In this document: one piece after another, positions 30,790-38,752 of the stretch
Numbering within the stretch: the stretch's first letter is position 1
Layout: each line of letters opens with the position of its first letter
Source of the DNA: Micromonospora globbae
GTDB lineage: Bacteria > Actinomycetota > Actinomycetes > Mycobacteriales > Micromonosporaceae
Reading direction: 5' to 3'
Assembly: GCF_003610785.1 (NCBI RefSeq)
Contig: NZ_RAQQ01000005.1
Coordinates: forward strand, 124,001 to 188,000
Length of the DNA: 64,000 nucleotides
Made by a program: the position numbers and the translations under genes
Notes under the pieces: model-generated
Databases searched by the model: none
The model's input: the letters and a program-made list of their open reading frames with translations, nothing else
What the model was told of the DNA's origin: nothing

Positions 30790-31461
30790 TCAGGCCGTCG
30801 GGGGTACGCCCGGGGCGCCCAGCCCGAACAGCTCGCGGCAGCGATCGTCGAGGCCCTCGACCGTGACCGCGGGCCGGTCGGACGCCACCCAGTCCCGCCG
30901 GGTCAGGCGCAGCCGCTGCGAGACCCGCACCTGGCCGTCCAGCACGTCCCTGCTGGTCCCGTCCGGCCGGTAGCCCAGCTTGCGGGACACGGCCAACGGG
31001 GCGGGGTTGTCGGTGAACGACTCGGTGACGGCGTGCTCGGCGTCGAGGCCCGCGAACGCCAGATGCAGCATGGCCGCCCGCATCTCGCTCCCCACGCCGC
31101 GCCCCTGGTGTTCCAGGCCCAGCCAGGACGCGCTCTTCACCTCGCGGAGCACCGCGAAGTCACGCGCCCGCATCTGCTGTACGCCCACCGGTCGCCCGTG
31201 CGCGAACACGGCCAGCTCCAGCGTCCACTGGTACGGGGTCCACAGCCCGCGGTCCCGCCAGTGCCGCTGCACCACCCCTCTGGCCAGCTCACGGGGCGGC
31301 AGGTCCGTCCACGGGGTCAGGAAGGGACGTTCGTCCGGCCGGTGCACGCCGCGCGCGGCCAGGTCGGCCAGTTCGGCGAGCTCGTCGTCGGTGGGAAGCC
31401 GCAGCTCGAGACGGTCGGTCCGGACGCGCAGCCCCACGAGGGGCCAGTGATCGATCAGCAC
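30790..31461 (-). CDS. GNAT acetyltransferase, RimJ/RimL-like
   Basis: A 223-residue GNAT-family acetyltransferase. It opens LRVRTDRLELRLPTDDELAELADLA, has VGVQQMRARDFAVLREVKSASWLGLEHQGRGVGSEMRAAMLHLAF with the acetyl-CoA loop HQGRGVGSEM, and ends with FTDNPAPLAVSRKLGYRPDG. This arrangement is that of the RimJ/RimL type that modifies protein N-termini or amine substrates. The start is a GTG with GGGAG about 9 bases upstream. It is convergent with the MFS gene. Confidence 0.9.
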   Translation of the reverse strand: MLIDHWPLVGLRVRTDRLELRLPTDDELAELADLAARGVHRPDERPFLTPWTDLPPRELARGVVQRHWRDRGLWTPYQWTLELAVFAHGRPVGVQQMRARDFAVLREVKSASWLGLEHQGRGVGSEMRAAMLHLAFAGLDAEHAVTESFTDNPAPLAVSRKLGYRPDGTSRDVLDGQVRVSQRLRLTRRDWVASDRPAVTVEGLDDRCRELFGLGAPGVPPTA

Positions 31462-31531
31462 GGGGCATTCTCCCGCCCGCGTCCCGGGTCGTGCATCCGA
31501 GTTCGGGCTGCCGCCCGGGCGCGGCGCACGT

Positions 31532-32227
31532 TCAGGTCCCGGCCGTTCCCGGGGCCGACGCGGCGGCCGGCGCGGGTGCGGCTGCGGCTCCCTGGGCGGT
31601 CGCCGGTGCCGGAACGGCCGCTGCTTCCGGCGCGGCCGCCGGGGCAGATGCGGGTGCCGGCGCTGCCCGCCGGCGCAGGAAGCGTCCGTGCCGGGCGCGC
31701 ACCATCTCCCGGAGCCGGTACGACCACGAGGCGAGGAGCAGCACCAGCATCCCCGCCCCGATCGACCAGGCGATCACGTCGGACGTGCTCCGCACGCTCG
31801 GCAGGGTGACGGCCAACGCCACCGTCGACACGCCGGGGAAGATCAGCCCCATCGCCAGGGCCTGGGAGAGGTGCCCGTCGTACTTCCGCTTCCAGTAGAA
31901 CGTCTCCCAGCCGAACAGCGTCCTGTCCCCTGTGTACCGGGCGACGGCCGGGCTCAGGACCTGCTCGATGTACTCACCGGCGATGCGGATGTCCCGGTAC
32001 TGCGAGGCGACGTTGAGACCCAACGCCGCGCTGATGAGCGGCAGGAGGAGCAGGAGCCGGGGGTCGGCCTTCTCCGCGAGGATGAAGCCGGCCACCGCCG
32101 CGACGACCGTCAGATGCAGGCCGATGACGTTCTGGTTGTGGTTCGCCTTGCGTTCGATGGTGCTCCGGATCGCCGCCGCGTCGGCCAGCACGACGGTGAG
32201 GGCCCGGTCCTGCATCTCCTCGGTCAT
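31532..32227 (-). CDS. Unknown membrane protein with Ala/Pro-rich tail
   Basis: A 231-residue protein I cannot place in a named family. It has two pairs of hydrophobic helices: about residues 36-75 (NVIGLHLTVVAAVAGFIL, LLLLLPLISAALGLNVA) and about 125-170. Between them lies a soluble loop with YRDIRIAGEYIEQVLSPAV and GWETFYWKRKYDGHL. The C-terminal 50 residues are almost only Ala and Pro. The 2TM-loop-2TM pattern loosely recalls SLATT/DUF4231-type proteins, but key features cannot be checked here. GGAGG precedes the ATG. Confidence 0.65.
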   Translation of the reverse strand: MTEEMQDRALTVVLADAAAIRSTIERKANHNQNVIGLHLTVVAAVAGFILAEKADPRLLLLLPLISAALGLNVASQYRDIRIAGEYIEQVLSPAVARYTGDRTLFGWETFYWKRKYDGHLSQALAMGLIFPGVSTVALAVTLPSVRSTSDVIAWSIGAGMLVLLLASWSYRLREMVRARHGRFLRRRAAPAPASAPAAAPEAAAVPAPATAQGAAAAPAPAAASAPGTAGT

Positions 32228-32344
32228 GGCGCCCCCTCCCCGCACCCTCTATACCAACAGCCGTCAATGCCGGTAGCGACCCGGAACCGCCGCGATCGAT
32301 TCGTCCGACCCCATGGAAGCGGGTTCCGCGGCGATACTGTTGCG

Positions 32345-32587
32345 ATGCTGACGTGGATCGGGCGGGCAGCGTCCCTGCTGGTGGCGCTTGCCCTCGCAGT
32401 CGTCGGGGTGTTGTTCCTCGGCGGTGTGTGGAGCGCGTGGGATCCGATGCCGCCGAACGGGCCGCCACTCAACGACGCCTCCAGGGCCTACGAGCTGGTC
32501 GTGGCCCTGTTCGGTCTGAGCCTCCTGGGCGGCGGCGTCTGGATCGCCGTCCGAGTCGTCCGTGGAACGGTCCGCCGGACCGCGTGA
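32345..32587 (+). CDS. Small two-helix membrane protein
   Basis: An 80-residue protein with two hydrophobic helices (AASLLVALALAVVGVLFLGGVW and ELVVALFGLSLLGGGVWIAVRV) separated by a proline-rich loop (WDPMPPNGPPLND), ending in a basic tail. No family is recognised. TACTGT lies four bases before the ATG, and there is no ribosome site, so a leaderless start is possible. It is divergent from the Ala/Pro-tailed membrane protein. Confidence 0.6.
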   Translation: MLTWIGRAASLLVALALAVVGVLFLGGVWSAWDPMPPNGPPLNDASRAYELVVALFGLSLLGGGVWIAVRVVRGTVRRTA

Positions 32588-32686
32588 CCCGGGTACGCCA
32601 GCACGATTCGTCAGCGACGACGGCGAGGTCGTACGCAGGCGGATGGAGTTGGCCGGAGGGCTGCCGGTCCTCCCGCCATGTGCGGT

Positions 32687-33184
32687 TCAGGCGCGCTGAC
32701 GCTCGGCCCGCTGCCGGACCAGCTCCTCGACCGCGGAGGGAAGGGTCGTCTCGAAGTCGATGAGTTTGACCCACGTCGGAGTGATGACGATCCGGACCAT
32801 GCCGTCGTAGAGCGAACGGACCTCGGCCTCCCACTCGACACGCTGCTCGGGAGTCATCTCGTAGCTGCCGTTCATCTGCAGGTACTCCTCCGGGATGCCG
32901 TCCACCACGTCCAGGGCCGCTCGACCGCGGATGAGCAGGATCTTCGGCGGGTGCACCTCGGTGTCGATCGTCAGCGCGACCTCGGGACTGTGCCGCAGGG
33001 CCGGCAGCTTCGGAGCGTTCTTCGTGGTGCACACGACGATCTCCGAGCCGTTCCAGGTGAAGGCGATCGGGATGTTGCGCGGGGTGCCGTCCTTGGCGAC
33101 GTACGCCATGCGGAGCAGGTCGCGAGACAGGAGCTCCTGGCTGATCGGGAGGTTCAGGATCGCGGTGATCTCGTTCTGCTGCAT
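32687..33184 (-). CDS. PPOX-class pyridoxamine 5'-phosphate oxidase-like protein
   Basis: A 165-residue split-barrel flavoprotein. It begins EITAILNLPISQELLSRDLLRMAYVAKDGTPRNIPIAFTWNGSEIVVCTTKNAPKLPALR and includes PPKILLIRGRAALDVVDGIPEEY, as in actinobacterial PNPOx-like proteins that bind FMN, F420 or heme. GAAGGAG precedes the ATG about 8 bases upstream. Substrate is unknown. It is the third PPOX-type gene in the window. Confidence 0.88.
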   Translation of the reverse strand: MQQNEITAILNLPISQELLSRDLLRMAYVAKDGTPRNIPIAFTWNGSEIVVCTTKNAPKLPALRHSPEVALTIDTEVHPPKILLIRGRAALDVVDGIPEEYLQMNGSYEMTPEQRVEWEAEVRSLYDGMVRIVITPTWVKLIDFETTLPSAVEELVRQRAERQRA

Positions 33185-33304
33185 GGCGGTCGCTCCTTCG
33201 TCGATGTCGTCGAGGCCGGTTCGGCTGCTCGTACCCCGGGGACGGAGCCGCCCGCGCGTTCTCGACATCCACAACGCAGGTTCAGCGGACTTCCCTGACC
33301 GCTC

Positions 33305-33478
33305 GTGACGACGATCGAGCAGCTTGAACGGGACGTCTGGCCGGACCCAGGCCCGGACGCTACCTCTCTCGTCAGGCGTTGCACGGAGCTGCGGCGCAAG
33401 CCGTTGGCGGAGTTCACGGTCGACGGGGTCGAGGTCGCTCGGATGATGGTGTCCTATGCCGCCAGCGGGGCCCGTAGA
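33305..33478 (+). pseudogene. Truncated CdiI-like contact-dependent inhibition immunity gene
   Basis: The first ~55 codons from a GTG (TIEQLERDVWPDPGPDATSLVRRCTELRRKPLAEFTVDGVEVARMMV) resemble actinobacterial CDI-type immunity proteins, whose start reads like LEALEGDxWPEPxxDATRLVRxCHxLRRKPLGEL. The normal protein continues through a GLPYLVPLALE-like segment, about 120 residues in all. Here the similarity ends at VSYAASGARRR and the frame drifts into the next gene. No toxin gene is nearby. I regard it as an orphaned, broken immunity gene. Confidence 0.55.
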
Positions 33479-33546
33479 CGATGCCGTTGCCACCTGCGGA
33501 CCAGATACGGACCGGCGACGGCGGACGGCGTGGGACAGGTCGGCCC

Positions 33547-33552
33547 TATGCT
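33547..33552 (+). promoter_or_regulatory. Leaderless -10 box for the membrane-anchored unknown
   Basis: TATGCT stands exactly six bases before the ATG of the next gene, without a ribosome binding site between. Confidence 0.5.
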
Positions 33553-33558
33553 CCTGGC

Positions 33559-34149
33559 ATGGCAACAGAGCACGGGTTCATCGACCTGGATCAGAGAGAG
33601 GGGGATCCTGCCGGGTCGGACGAGAGTCCGGGTGAACGCGTGCCGTCGAGACAACGTACGGCGCTGTACCTCGTCGGCGCCTTCGCTCTCGGTGCGGCGC
33701 TTGGCGGTGCCGGTGTTGCCACATTCCAGGAACGCCGCGCACAACAGGCACAACCGGCCAGGGTCGCGGTCGACGCGATGGCCGGCCCCACCAGCGGGGG
33801 CACCGGACGCGGCGGGAACGCCGAGGTCGACGCCCAGCTGACGGTGGTCAACGCCGGTTCCATACCGGTCATGGTTCGTTTCGTCGGAGCGCAGGAGACG
33901 GGCGTACTGGTACGCGAGAGCGACCAGTCACTGTTGCTGGTCCCGGGCAGCACAGGCGGGATAGACGTCCGGCTGACGGTTGATTGCCGCATGGTGAGCC
34001 CGAATGCTCTGCCGATGCGCTTCTCGGTGCAGACCCCCGACCAGCTGACCGCCGAGGTCACCATGCCGGTGGAACTGGGCACTTGGTACGAGAGCGTCGG
34101 TGCACTGTGTAGCGCCTCGCCTGCGGCGACGGGGCGGAGTCCCGCCTAG
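33559..34149 (+). CDS. Membrane-anchored hypothetical protein
   Basis: A 196-residue protein with a charged cytoplasmic N-terminus (about 32 residues), one membrane helix (LYLVGAFALGAALGGAGVATF) and an extracytoplasmic beta-rich domain (VDAQLTVVNAGSIPVMVRFVGAQETGVLVRESDQSLLLVPGSTGGIDVRLTVDCRM). The outer part looks like a small immunoglobulin-like fold with two cysteines that could pair. I do not recognise a family; similar single-pass proteins occur in Micromonosporaceae. The message appears leaderless. A GC-rich inverted repeat follows. Confidence 0.7.
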   Translation: MATEHGFIDLDQREGDPAGSDESPGERVPSRQRTALYLVGAFALGAALGGAGVATFQERRAQQAQPARVAVDAMAGPTSGGTGRGGNAEVDAQLTVVNAGSIPVMVRFVGAQETGVLVRESDQSLLLVPGSTGGIDVRLTVDCRMVSPNALPMRFSVQTPDQLTAEVTMPVELGTWYESVGALCSASPAATGRSPA

Positions 34150-34161
34150 GTTCTGGTCGTC

Positions 34162-34250
34162 CGTCAACGCGGCCGGACCGGCCCGGCCGAATCCGACCGG
34201 AGGTCGCCAGCAGGCCAGGTCCGGGCCGGCGCGGCCCGGCCGCGTTGACG
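34162..34250. repeat. Long imperfect inverted repeat downstream of the membrane-anchored unknown
   Basis: CGTCAACGCGGCCGG (34162-34176) is the exact reverse complement of 34236-34250, and the complementarity continues imperfectly inward through GGCCCGG/CCGGGCC. The arms could form a large stem. It may end the upstream transcript. Confidence 0.65.
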
Positions 34251-34327
34251 AGGCGGCCGCCGCACGGGGCAAGGACCATCCAAGGACTCGACGGGCCGGC
34301 GGCGGCGTGGTCGACAGCGAAAACGGC

Positions 34328-34354
34328 GAAGCCCAGGTCCGTGACCTGGGCTTC
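34328..34354 (-). terminator. Perfect hairpin terminator for tRNA-Thr
   Basis: GAAGCCCAGGTC (34328-34339) pairs perfectly with GACCTGGGCTTC (34343-34354), 12 bp with a 3-base loop. Reading leftward, the stem is followed within a few bases by GTTTTCG. It lies 7 bases beyond the 3' end of the tRNA. Confidence 0.85.
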
Positions 34355-34361
34355 TTCACCG

Positions 34362-34435
34362 AGCCGCCTGTGAGAATCGAACTCACGACCTACGCATTAC
34401 GAGTGCGTCGCTCTGACCGACTGAGCTAAGGCGGC
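34362..34435 (-). tRNA. tRNA-Thr (anticodon CGT)
   Basis: A 74-base cloverleaf on the minus strand. The acceptor stem GCCGCCT/AGGCGGC is perfect, the D-arm region is TAGCTCAGTCGGTCAGAGC, and the anticodon loop CTCGTAA gives CGT, reading ACG threonine codons. The T arm is GTGAG-TTCGATT-CTCAC. The discriminator base is U, and CCA is not encoded, as is usual in many actinomycetes. Confidence 0.96.
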
Positions 34436-34568
34436 AACGACGCCCAAGTGTACGGCACGCGCCCGCCGCCGCCGAACCCGATACCCCGGGTCCTCGTCGA
34501 CGCCGACAAACCGGACAGGGCGCACCAAGCCGTCGTTCGCCGGACAGCAGGAACGACAGGGCCGGGAC

Positions 34569-34574
34569 TACGCT
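34569..34574 (+). promoter_or_regulatory. Leaderless -10 box for the metallophosphoesterase
   Basis: TACGCT stands six bases before the GTG start, and no ribosome binding site lies between. Confidence 0.5.
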
Positions 34575-34580
34575 GCGGCG

Positions 34581-36323
34581 GTGACCGATGATCGTCCCCA
34601 CCCCGACCCGGTCTCCGCGCGACCCGGCGAGCCGGTCGGTGAGCGGGCGGCCCGCCGCCCCCGGAGCACCGACCCGCTGGAGCTGGGTTTCACCCCGCGC
34701 AAGCCGGTGCCGTGGCTCGCGCCGTTCCTGCTCGTCAGCACCGGCATCCGTACGCTGCTCGCGATGCTCTTCGGGGCGTACCTCGACAAGCGGGAGCTGC
34801 AGAACTCCCTCGAGGCGCGCATCGAGCGGCAGGTGGGGCCGGACGGCGGGCTGTGGCTGGACTACGTGGCCGACCTCGGCGACGGCTTCAACGCCACGTA
34901 CTCGGTCGCGTACCTGCTCGCCCAGCCGGAGCTGGAGGTCGACGGGCACCGCCTCCCGCGCGCGCAGACGCTCGTGATGGGCGGCGACCAGGTCTACCCG
35001 TCGGCGGCCTTCGAGGCGTACGAGGACCGCTGCAAGGGCCCCTACCAGGCCGCCCTGCCGGCCACCCCGCCCGAGCGTCCCACCCTCTTCGCGGTCCCCG
35101 GCAACCACGACTGGTACGACGGCCTGACCGCCTTCCTGCGGCTCTTCGTCCGCTCCCGGGACCGGCACTTCGGCGGTTGGGGCACCGGCCAGTCCCGCTC
35201 CTACTTCGCCGTGGAGCTGCCCGGGAACTGGTGGCTGCTCGGCCTGGACGACCAGTCCGGCTCGTACCTGGACGACCCCCAGCTGGCCTACTTCGACACG
35301 GTCGCGGGCAAGCTCGGCCCGCAGCACCGGGTGATCCTGGCGGTGCCGGCGCCGACGTGGGTCAAGGCCGTCGACCACCCCACGGCGTACGACTCGATCG
35401 ACTACTTCATCCGTACGATCATCGCGCCCACGGGCGCGCAGGTCCGGCTGCTGATCTCGGGCGACCTGCACCACTACGCCCGGTACGCCGGCCCGGACCG
35501 GCAGCTCATCACCTGCGGCAGCGGCGGCGCCTACCTCTACCCGACGCACAAGCTCCCCGAGCGGATCCAGGTGCCCCCGAAGGACACCCTCGCGCGGCGC
35601 GCCAGCCTCTCCCGCCCGTACGACCTGAAGGCGCGCTACCCCGACGCGGCCCGCAGCCGGCGCTACGGCTGGGGGATCCTCCCCCGGCTGCCGCTGCGCA
35701 ACCCGGGCTTCACCACCCTGCTGGGCACCCTGCACACGCTGCTGATGCTCGCCATGGCGGGCGTGGCGACAAACCGGGCCGGCACCAGCGAGCAGCGGCT
35801 GTTCAGTGTGCCGCTGGTGCTGATGCTCGGGGTGACGCTGCTCGGGGCCGCGTTCTTCGCCAAGCCGCCGAGCGCCGGCGGCAAACGGCACGCCCGGCAC
35901 TGGATCCTGGGCGTCACCCACGGGTTGGCCCAGGTGGCGCTGGGCGCGGCGGGAACGTGGCTCTGGTTGCAGCTGCCGTTCTCCGACTGGCCGTGGCCGC
36001 TGCCCGTGGTCGCCGCCGCGGTGGTGTACGGCCCGATCAGCGGGCTGGTGGCGAGCCAGTTGGTGGCGGCGTACCTGCTGATCGCCGGCACGTTCGGGGT
36101 GAACCTGAACGAGCTGTTCGCCGGGCAGGGCATCGAGGACTCGAAGGCGTTCCTGCGGATGCGGATCGACCCGGACGGGAGCCTGACGATCTACCCGGTC
36201 GCCGTGGACCGGGTGGCCCGCGACTGGCAGGTCAACCCGGATCAGACGCCGACCGCCTCCTGGCTGGTACCGAAGACCCCGCTGACCCCCCGCCTGGCCG
36301 AACCCCCGATCACCCTGACCTAA
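34581..36323 (+). CDS. Metallophosphoesterase with membrane helices
   Basis: A 580-residue calcineurin-like phosphoesterase. Metal-binding motifs are DYVADLGDGFNATYS, VMGGDQVYPSA, VPGNHDWYDG and ISGDLHHYARY, in order, covering about residues 90-310. A helix lies near residue 45-65 (WLAPFLLVSTGIRTLLAML) and a block of helices after residue 375 anchors it in the membrane. The N-terminus is disordered and charged. Similar large actinobacterial proteins are known, but the substrate is not. A leaderless GTG start is likely. Confidence 0.9.
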   Translation: MTDDRPHPDPVSARPGEPVGERAARRPRSTDPLELGFTPRKPVPWLAPFLLVSTGIRTLLAMLFGAYLDKRELQNSLEARIERQVGPDGGLWLDYVADLGDGFNATYSVAYLLAQPELEVDGHRLPRAQTLVMGGDQVYPSAAFEAYEDRCKGPYQAALPATPPERPTLFAVPGNHDWYDGLTAFLRLFVRSRDRHFGGWGTGQSRSYFAVELPGNWWLLGLDDQSGSYLDDPQLAYFDTVAGKLGPQHRVILAVPAPTWVKAVDHPTAYDSIDYFIRTIIAPTGAQVRLLISGDLHHYARYAGPDRQLITCGSGGAYLYPTHKLPERIQVPPKDTLARRASLSRPYDLKARYPDAARSRRYGWGILPRLPLRNPGFTTLLGTLHTLLMLAMAGVATNRAGTSEQRLFSVPLVLMLGVTLLGAAFFAKPPSAGGKRHARHWILGVTHGLAQVALGAAGTWLWLQLPFSDWPWPLPVVAAAVVYGPISGLVASQLVAAYLLIAGTFGVNLNELFAGQGIEDSKAFLRMRIDPDGSLTIYPVAVDRVARDWQVNPDQTPTASWLVPKTPLTPRLAEPPITLT

Positions 36324-36370
36324 CCCCTGGCCCCCGCCCGCCCCCCGGCCTCCCCGCCCGGCCCGGTCCC

Positions 36371-36433
36371 CGTTGATCATGAGGTTGTTGCCACGACACG
36401 CCGAGGCGGAGGGCGATAACCTCATGATCAACG
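36371..36433. repeat. Intergenic palindrome (GATCATGAGGTT family), copy 2
   Basis: CGTTGATCATGAGGTT (36371-36386) is the perfect reverse complement of 36418-36433, with a 31-base loop. It shares the core TGATCATGAGGTT and its loop length with the copy at 21764-21832. It sits between the convergent metallophosphoesterase and RicT genes. Confidence 0.85.
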
Positions 36434-36473
36434 CGCCGGAAGAGGGCGGCCAGGACGGGCGCGCGGGGCGGGG

Positions 36474-37313
36474 TCAGGGGTTGTAGTGCTGGTCGTGGGC
36501 TTGGCGGGGGGCGCACACGGAGGCGCGGGAGCAGGAGCAGCGGGAGCCGTCCGCGTCCAGCCGCACGGTGACCGAGTCCCGGGGAACGCTGTGGCCGACC
36601 ACCCGGCCGTCGCCCTGCGGTGTGGTGACGCGGGTGCCGACCGGCGGCGCGGACTCCTGGAATTTTTGATACAGGGGATGTTCGTACTTGAGGCAGCACA
36701 TGAGCCGGCCGCACGCCCCGGAGATGCGCAGCGGGTTGAGCGGCAGGTCCTGGTCCTTGGCCATGCGGATGGTCACCGGCTCGAAGTCGGTGAGGAACGT
36801 GGCGCAGCACAGGTCCCGGCCGCAGGAGCCGATGCCGCCCTGCACCCGCGCCGAGTCGCGCGCCGAGAGCTGGCGCAGCTCGACCCGGCAGTGCAGGGTG
36901 GCGCCGAGGTCGCGGACCAGTGAGCGGAAGTCGACCCGGTGCGGCGCGGTGAAGTAGACGGTCGTGCGCTCGCCGCTCCCGTCGGCGGAGCCGAGCACGT
37001 GGTCGACCGCCACGACCTTCATCGGCAGTCCGTGGGCCCGGATCAGCCGCTTCGCGGCCACCTTCGCCTCGGCCTTGCGGCGGCGCAGCGCCTCGTCCCG
37101 GCGCAGGTCCTCCTCGCCCGCCATGCCGACGAGCTTCGGGAAGCCGTCCGTGTCCTCTCCGACCCACTGCGCGGCCCACACACACTCGGCCACCTCGGGC
37201 CCGTCGTCCGTGGGCACCAGCACCTTGTCGCCGACCTGCGGACGCAGCTCGCCCGGATCCAGGTAGTAGAGGCGCCCGTACCGGTTGAAACTGACCGCGC
37301 AGAGCATGCCCAT
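36474..37313 (-). CDS. ricT: RicT/PSP1-domain protein
   Basis: A 279-residue PSP1-domain protein of the RicT (YaaT) type. In Bacillus this family forms an iron-sulfur complex with RicA and RicF that acts in RNA processing. It opens LCAVSFNRYGRLYYLDPGEL. The cysteine motifs SCGRDLCCATFL and ACGRLMCCLKYEHPLY supply the cluster ligands. A short Cys-rich tail (SRCSCSRASVCAP) is extra. Linkage to the delta' clamp-loader gene is seen widely in bacteria. TAGGGT six bases before the ATG suggests a leaderless message. Confidence 0.93.
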   Translation of the reverse strand: MGMLCAVSFNRYGRLYYLDPGELRPQVGDKVLVPTDDGPEVAECVWAAQWVGEDTDGFPKLVGMAGEEDLRRDEALRRRKAEAKVAAKRLIRAHGLPMKVVAVDHVLGSADGSGERTTVYFTAPHRVDFRSLVRDLGATLHCRVELRQLSARDSARVQGGIGSCGRDLCCATFLTDFEPVTIRMAKDQDLPLNPLRISGACGRLMCCLKYEHPLYQKFQESAPPVGTRVTTPQGDGRVVGHSVPRDSVTVRLDADGSRCSCSRASVCAPRQAHDQHYNP

Positions 37314-37759
37314 GCCCCCACCCTACGACGGGACGCGGATTCGGGGCCCGCCGGGCGTCGCCGGACGACTACGCCGTGCAGCCATCCACGGCGGTCGACT
37401 CGACCGATACGCGGACCGGACCGACGTGCCGTTGGGCCTCGCCCGGACGGTTGAATCCGGGCCGGCACGGGCGACAAACGACCTGCGGCGGCGTTGAGTG
37501 GAGACCATACCTGCGGGGGGTGCAGGGAAAGGCCACGGCGTCGCCGCCGGTGCCCGGCTCGACCGGGCGCCCGCGCGCGACGCCGTGGACCGTCCCGGAC
37601 CGTCCCGGACAGGCACCATCACCGGCACCAGCACCAGCACCGGCACGACGTGGATCGGCGGCCGGGGAGCGGACCGGGCCGGCCAGGGAGCGGACCGGGA
37701 CGGCGCGCTGACCTCCGGAGAGGAGCGCGAGGTGCCCGGCGGCGGGAACCCCCGCCCGC
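37314..37759. other. Intergenic stretch without a supported gene
   Basis: The 446 bases upstream of ricT hold no frame with convincing family similarity or ribosome site. There are short GC-rich repeats: GACCGTCCCG twice near 37600, CACCAGCACC runs near 37630 and GGAGCGGACCGG twice near 37670. The ricT leaderless -10 box lies at 37320-37325 (minus strand). Nothing else is seen. Confidence 0.6.
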
Positions 37760-38446
37760 TCACCACCCGACGCGGGTAACCGTGTCGTAGCGGGGCCGAC
37801 CGGCCACCGGCGGACGCCACGTCGACTCGGCGAGACTCGGGCCCCACTGGCGCAGCAGCGTCTCCGCACCGTCGTACGCCACGGACAGCACCGCCAGCAC
37901 GCGGGCGCCGATGTCGGCGGCCTCGACGGTCCGCGGCCCGGCCGACCCCGATCGGGTCGTCGCACCGGTCAGCACGGAGGTGGCGGCGACCACCGCCACG
38001 GCCTCGGACGATCGCAGCACGTCGGCGAGCGCCCGGGCCAGCGCGAGGCGGCTGCCCTCGATCCAGTCGGCGAGCGCGTCGGCGTAGCCGGCGGTCGACT
38101 CCAGCCGGCCGACCATGCTGTCCGGCCCCTCGTCGAGGTGGCGCAGCAGCGCGGCGCGCGACTGCGCGTACGCCTCGGCGGCCGGCCCGGACCAGAGCAC
38201 CGGGTCGGTCAGCGTGGCGGACACGTCGTCGTACCCCCGCACCAGCCGGCGCACCCCGTGCCCGGCACCGGACAGCGGCCCGGGGCGCAGGTCGAGGAAG
38301 TGGCGCACCGCCTCGCCGGGCAGCACCTGCATGCGGCGCAGCAGCGGCCAGACCCGGTGCCCCTCGGGGGCGCCCGCGGCGAGCAGCGTGTCCACCCGGC
38401 GCAGCAGGTCGAGGCCGGGCTCGGCGAGCCGGTCGAGCGCGTCCAT
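37760..38446 (-). CDS. Hypothetical helical protein, WXG/ESX-like region
   Basis: A 228-residue, mostly helical protein. The middle (VRGYDDVSATLTDPVLWSGPAAEAYAQSRAALLRHLDEG) carries a WSGPAAEAY motif like the WXG turn of WXG100/PPE-type type VII secretion proteins. No signal peptide or membrane helix is clear, although a hydrophobic helix (AVAVVAATSVLTGATT) is present. Its ATG overlaps the stop of the upstream small gene (TGATG). Secretion through an ESX-like system is inference; no ESX machinery is in the window. Confidence 0.7.
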   Translation of the reverse strand: MDALDRLAEPGLDLLRRVDTLLAAGAPEGHRVWPLLRRMQVLPGEAVRHFLDLRPGPLSGAGHGVRRLVRGYDDVSATLTDPVLWSGPAAEAYAQSRAALLRHLDEGPDSMVGRLESTAGYADALADWIEGSRLALARALADVLRSSEAVAVVAATSVLTGATTRSGSAGPRTVEAADIGARVLAVLSVAYDGAETLLRQWGPSLAESTWRPPVAGRPRYDTVTRVGW

Positions 38447-38751
38447 CACGCCTCACCGGCCAGGCGCCGCCGGGCCCCGCGGTCGGCGTCGGCGTAGTGC
38501 TCGGCGGCCTCGCGGACGGCCGCCGCGGCGGCGCCCAGCCGGCCGGCGGCCGCGCGCGCCTCCCGCGCCCGGTTGTCGGTGGCGGCCGTCCACTGCCGGT
38601 GCAGCGCGCGCCCGATCTCGCCCGGCCGGCCGGGTGCGTCGGCGCCGAAGGCGGCCTGCGGCGGGTCGTTCGCGGTGACGGTGTGCGAGAGCGTGGTGAG
38701 CGTGGCGGCCGCCTCGTCGAGCCGGGCGGCGAGAGCGCGAAGGGCGTCCAT
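38446..38751 (-). CDS. WXG100-like / type VII secretion target protein
   Basis: A 101-residue helical hairpin protein (MDALRALAARLDEAAATLTTLSHTVTANDPPQAAFGADAPGRPGEIGRALHRQWTAATDNRAREARAAAGRLGAAAAAVREAAEHYADAD). The size, the two long amphipathic helices and the C-terminal YADAD (YxxxD/E-type secretion signal) are those of ESX substrate-like proteins, although the central W-x-G is replaced by GRPGEIG. It is translationally coupled to the gene below and lies 1 base after the YbaB-like gene. Confidence 0.75.
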   Translation of the reverse strand: MDALRALAARLDEAAATLTTLSHTVTANDPPQAAFGADAPGRPGEIGRALHRQWTAATDNRAREARAAAGRLGAAAAAVREAAEHYADADRGARRRLAGEA

Positions 38752-38752
38752 C

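Noticed and set aside
34383..36431. A 682-codon frame on the minus strand
   Set aside because: It is antisense to the metallophosphoesterase and overlaps tRNA-Thr.
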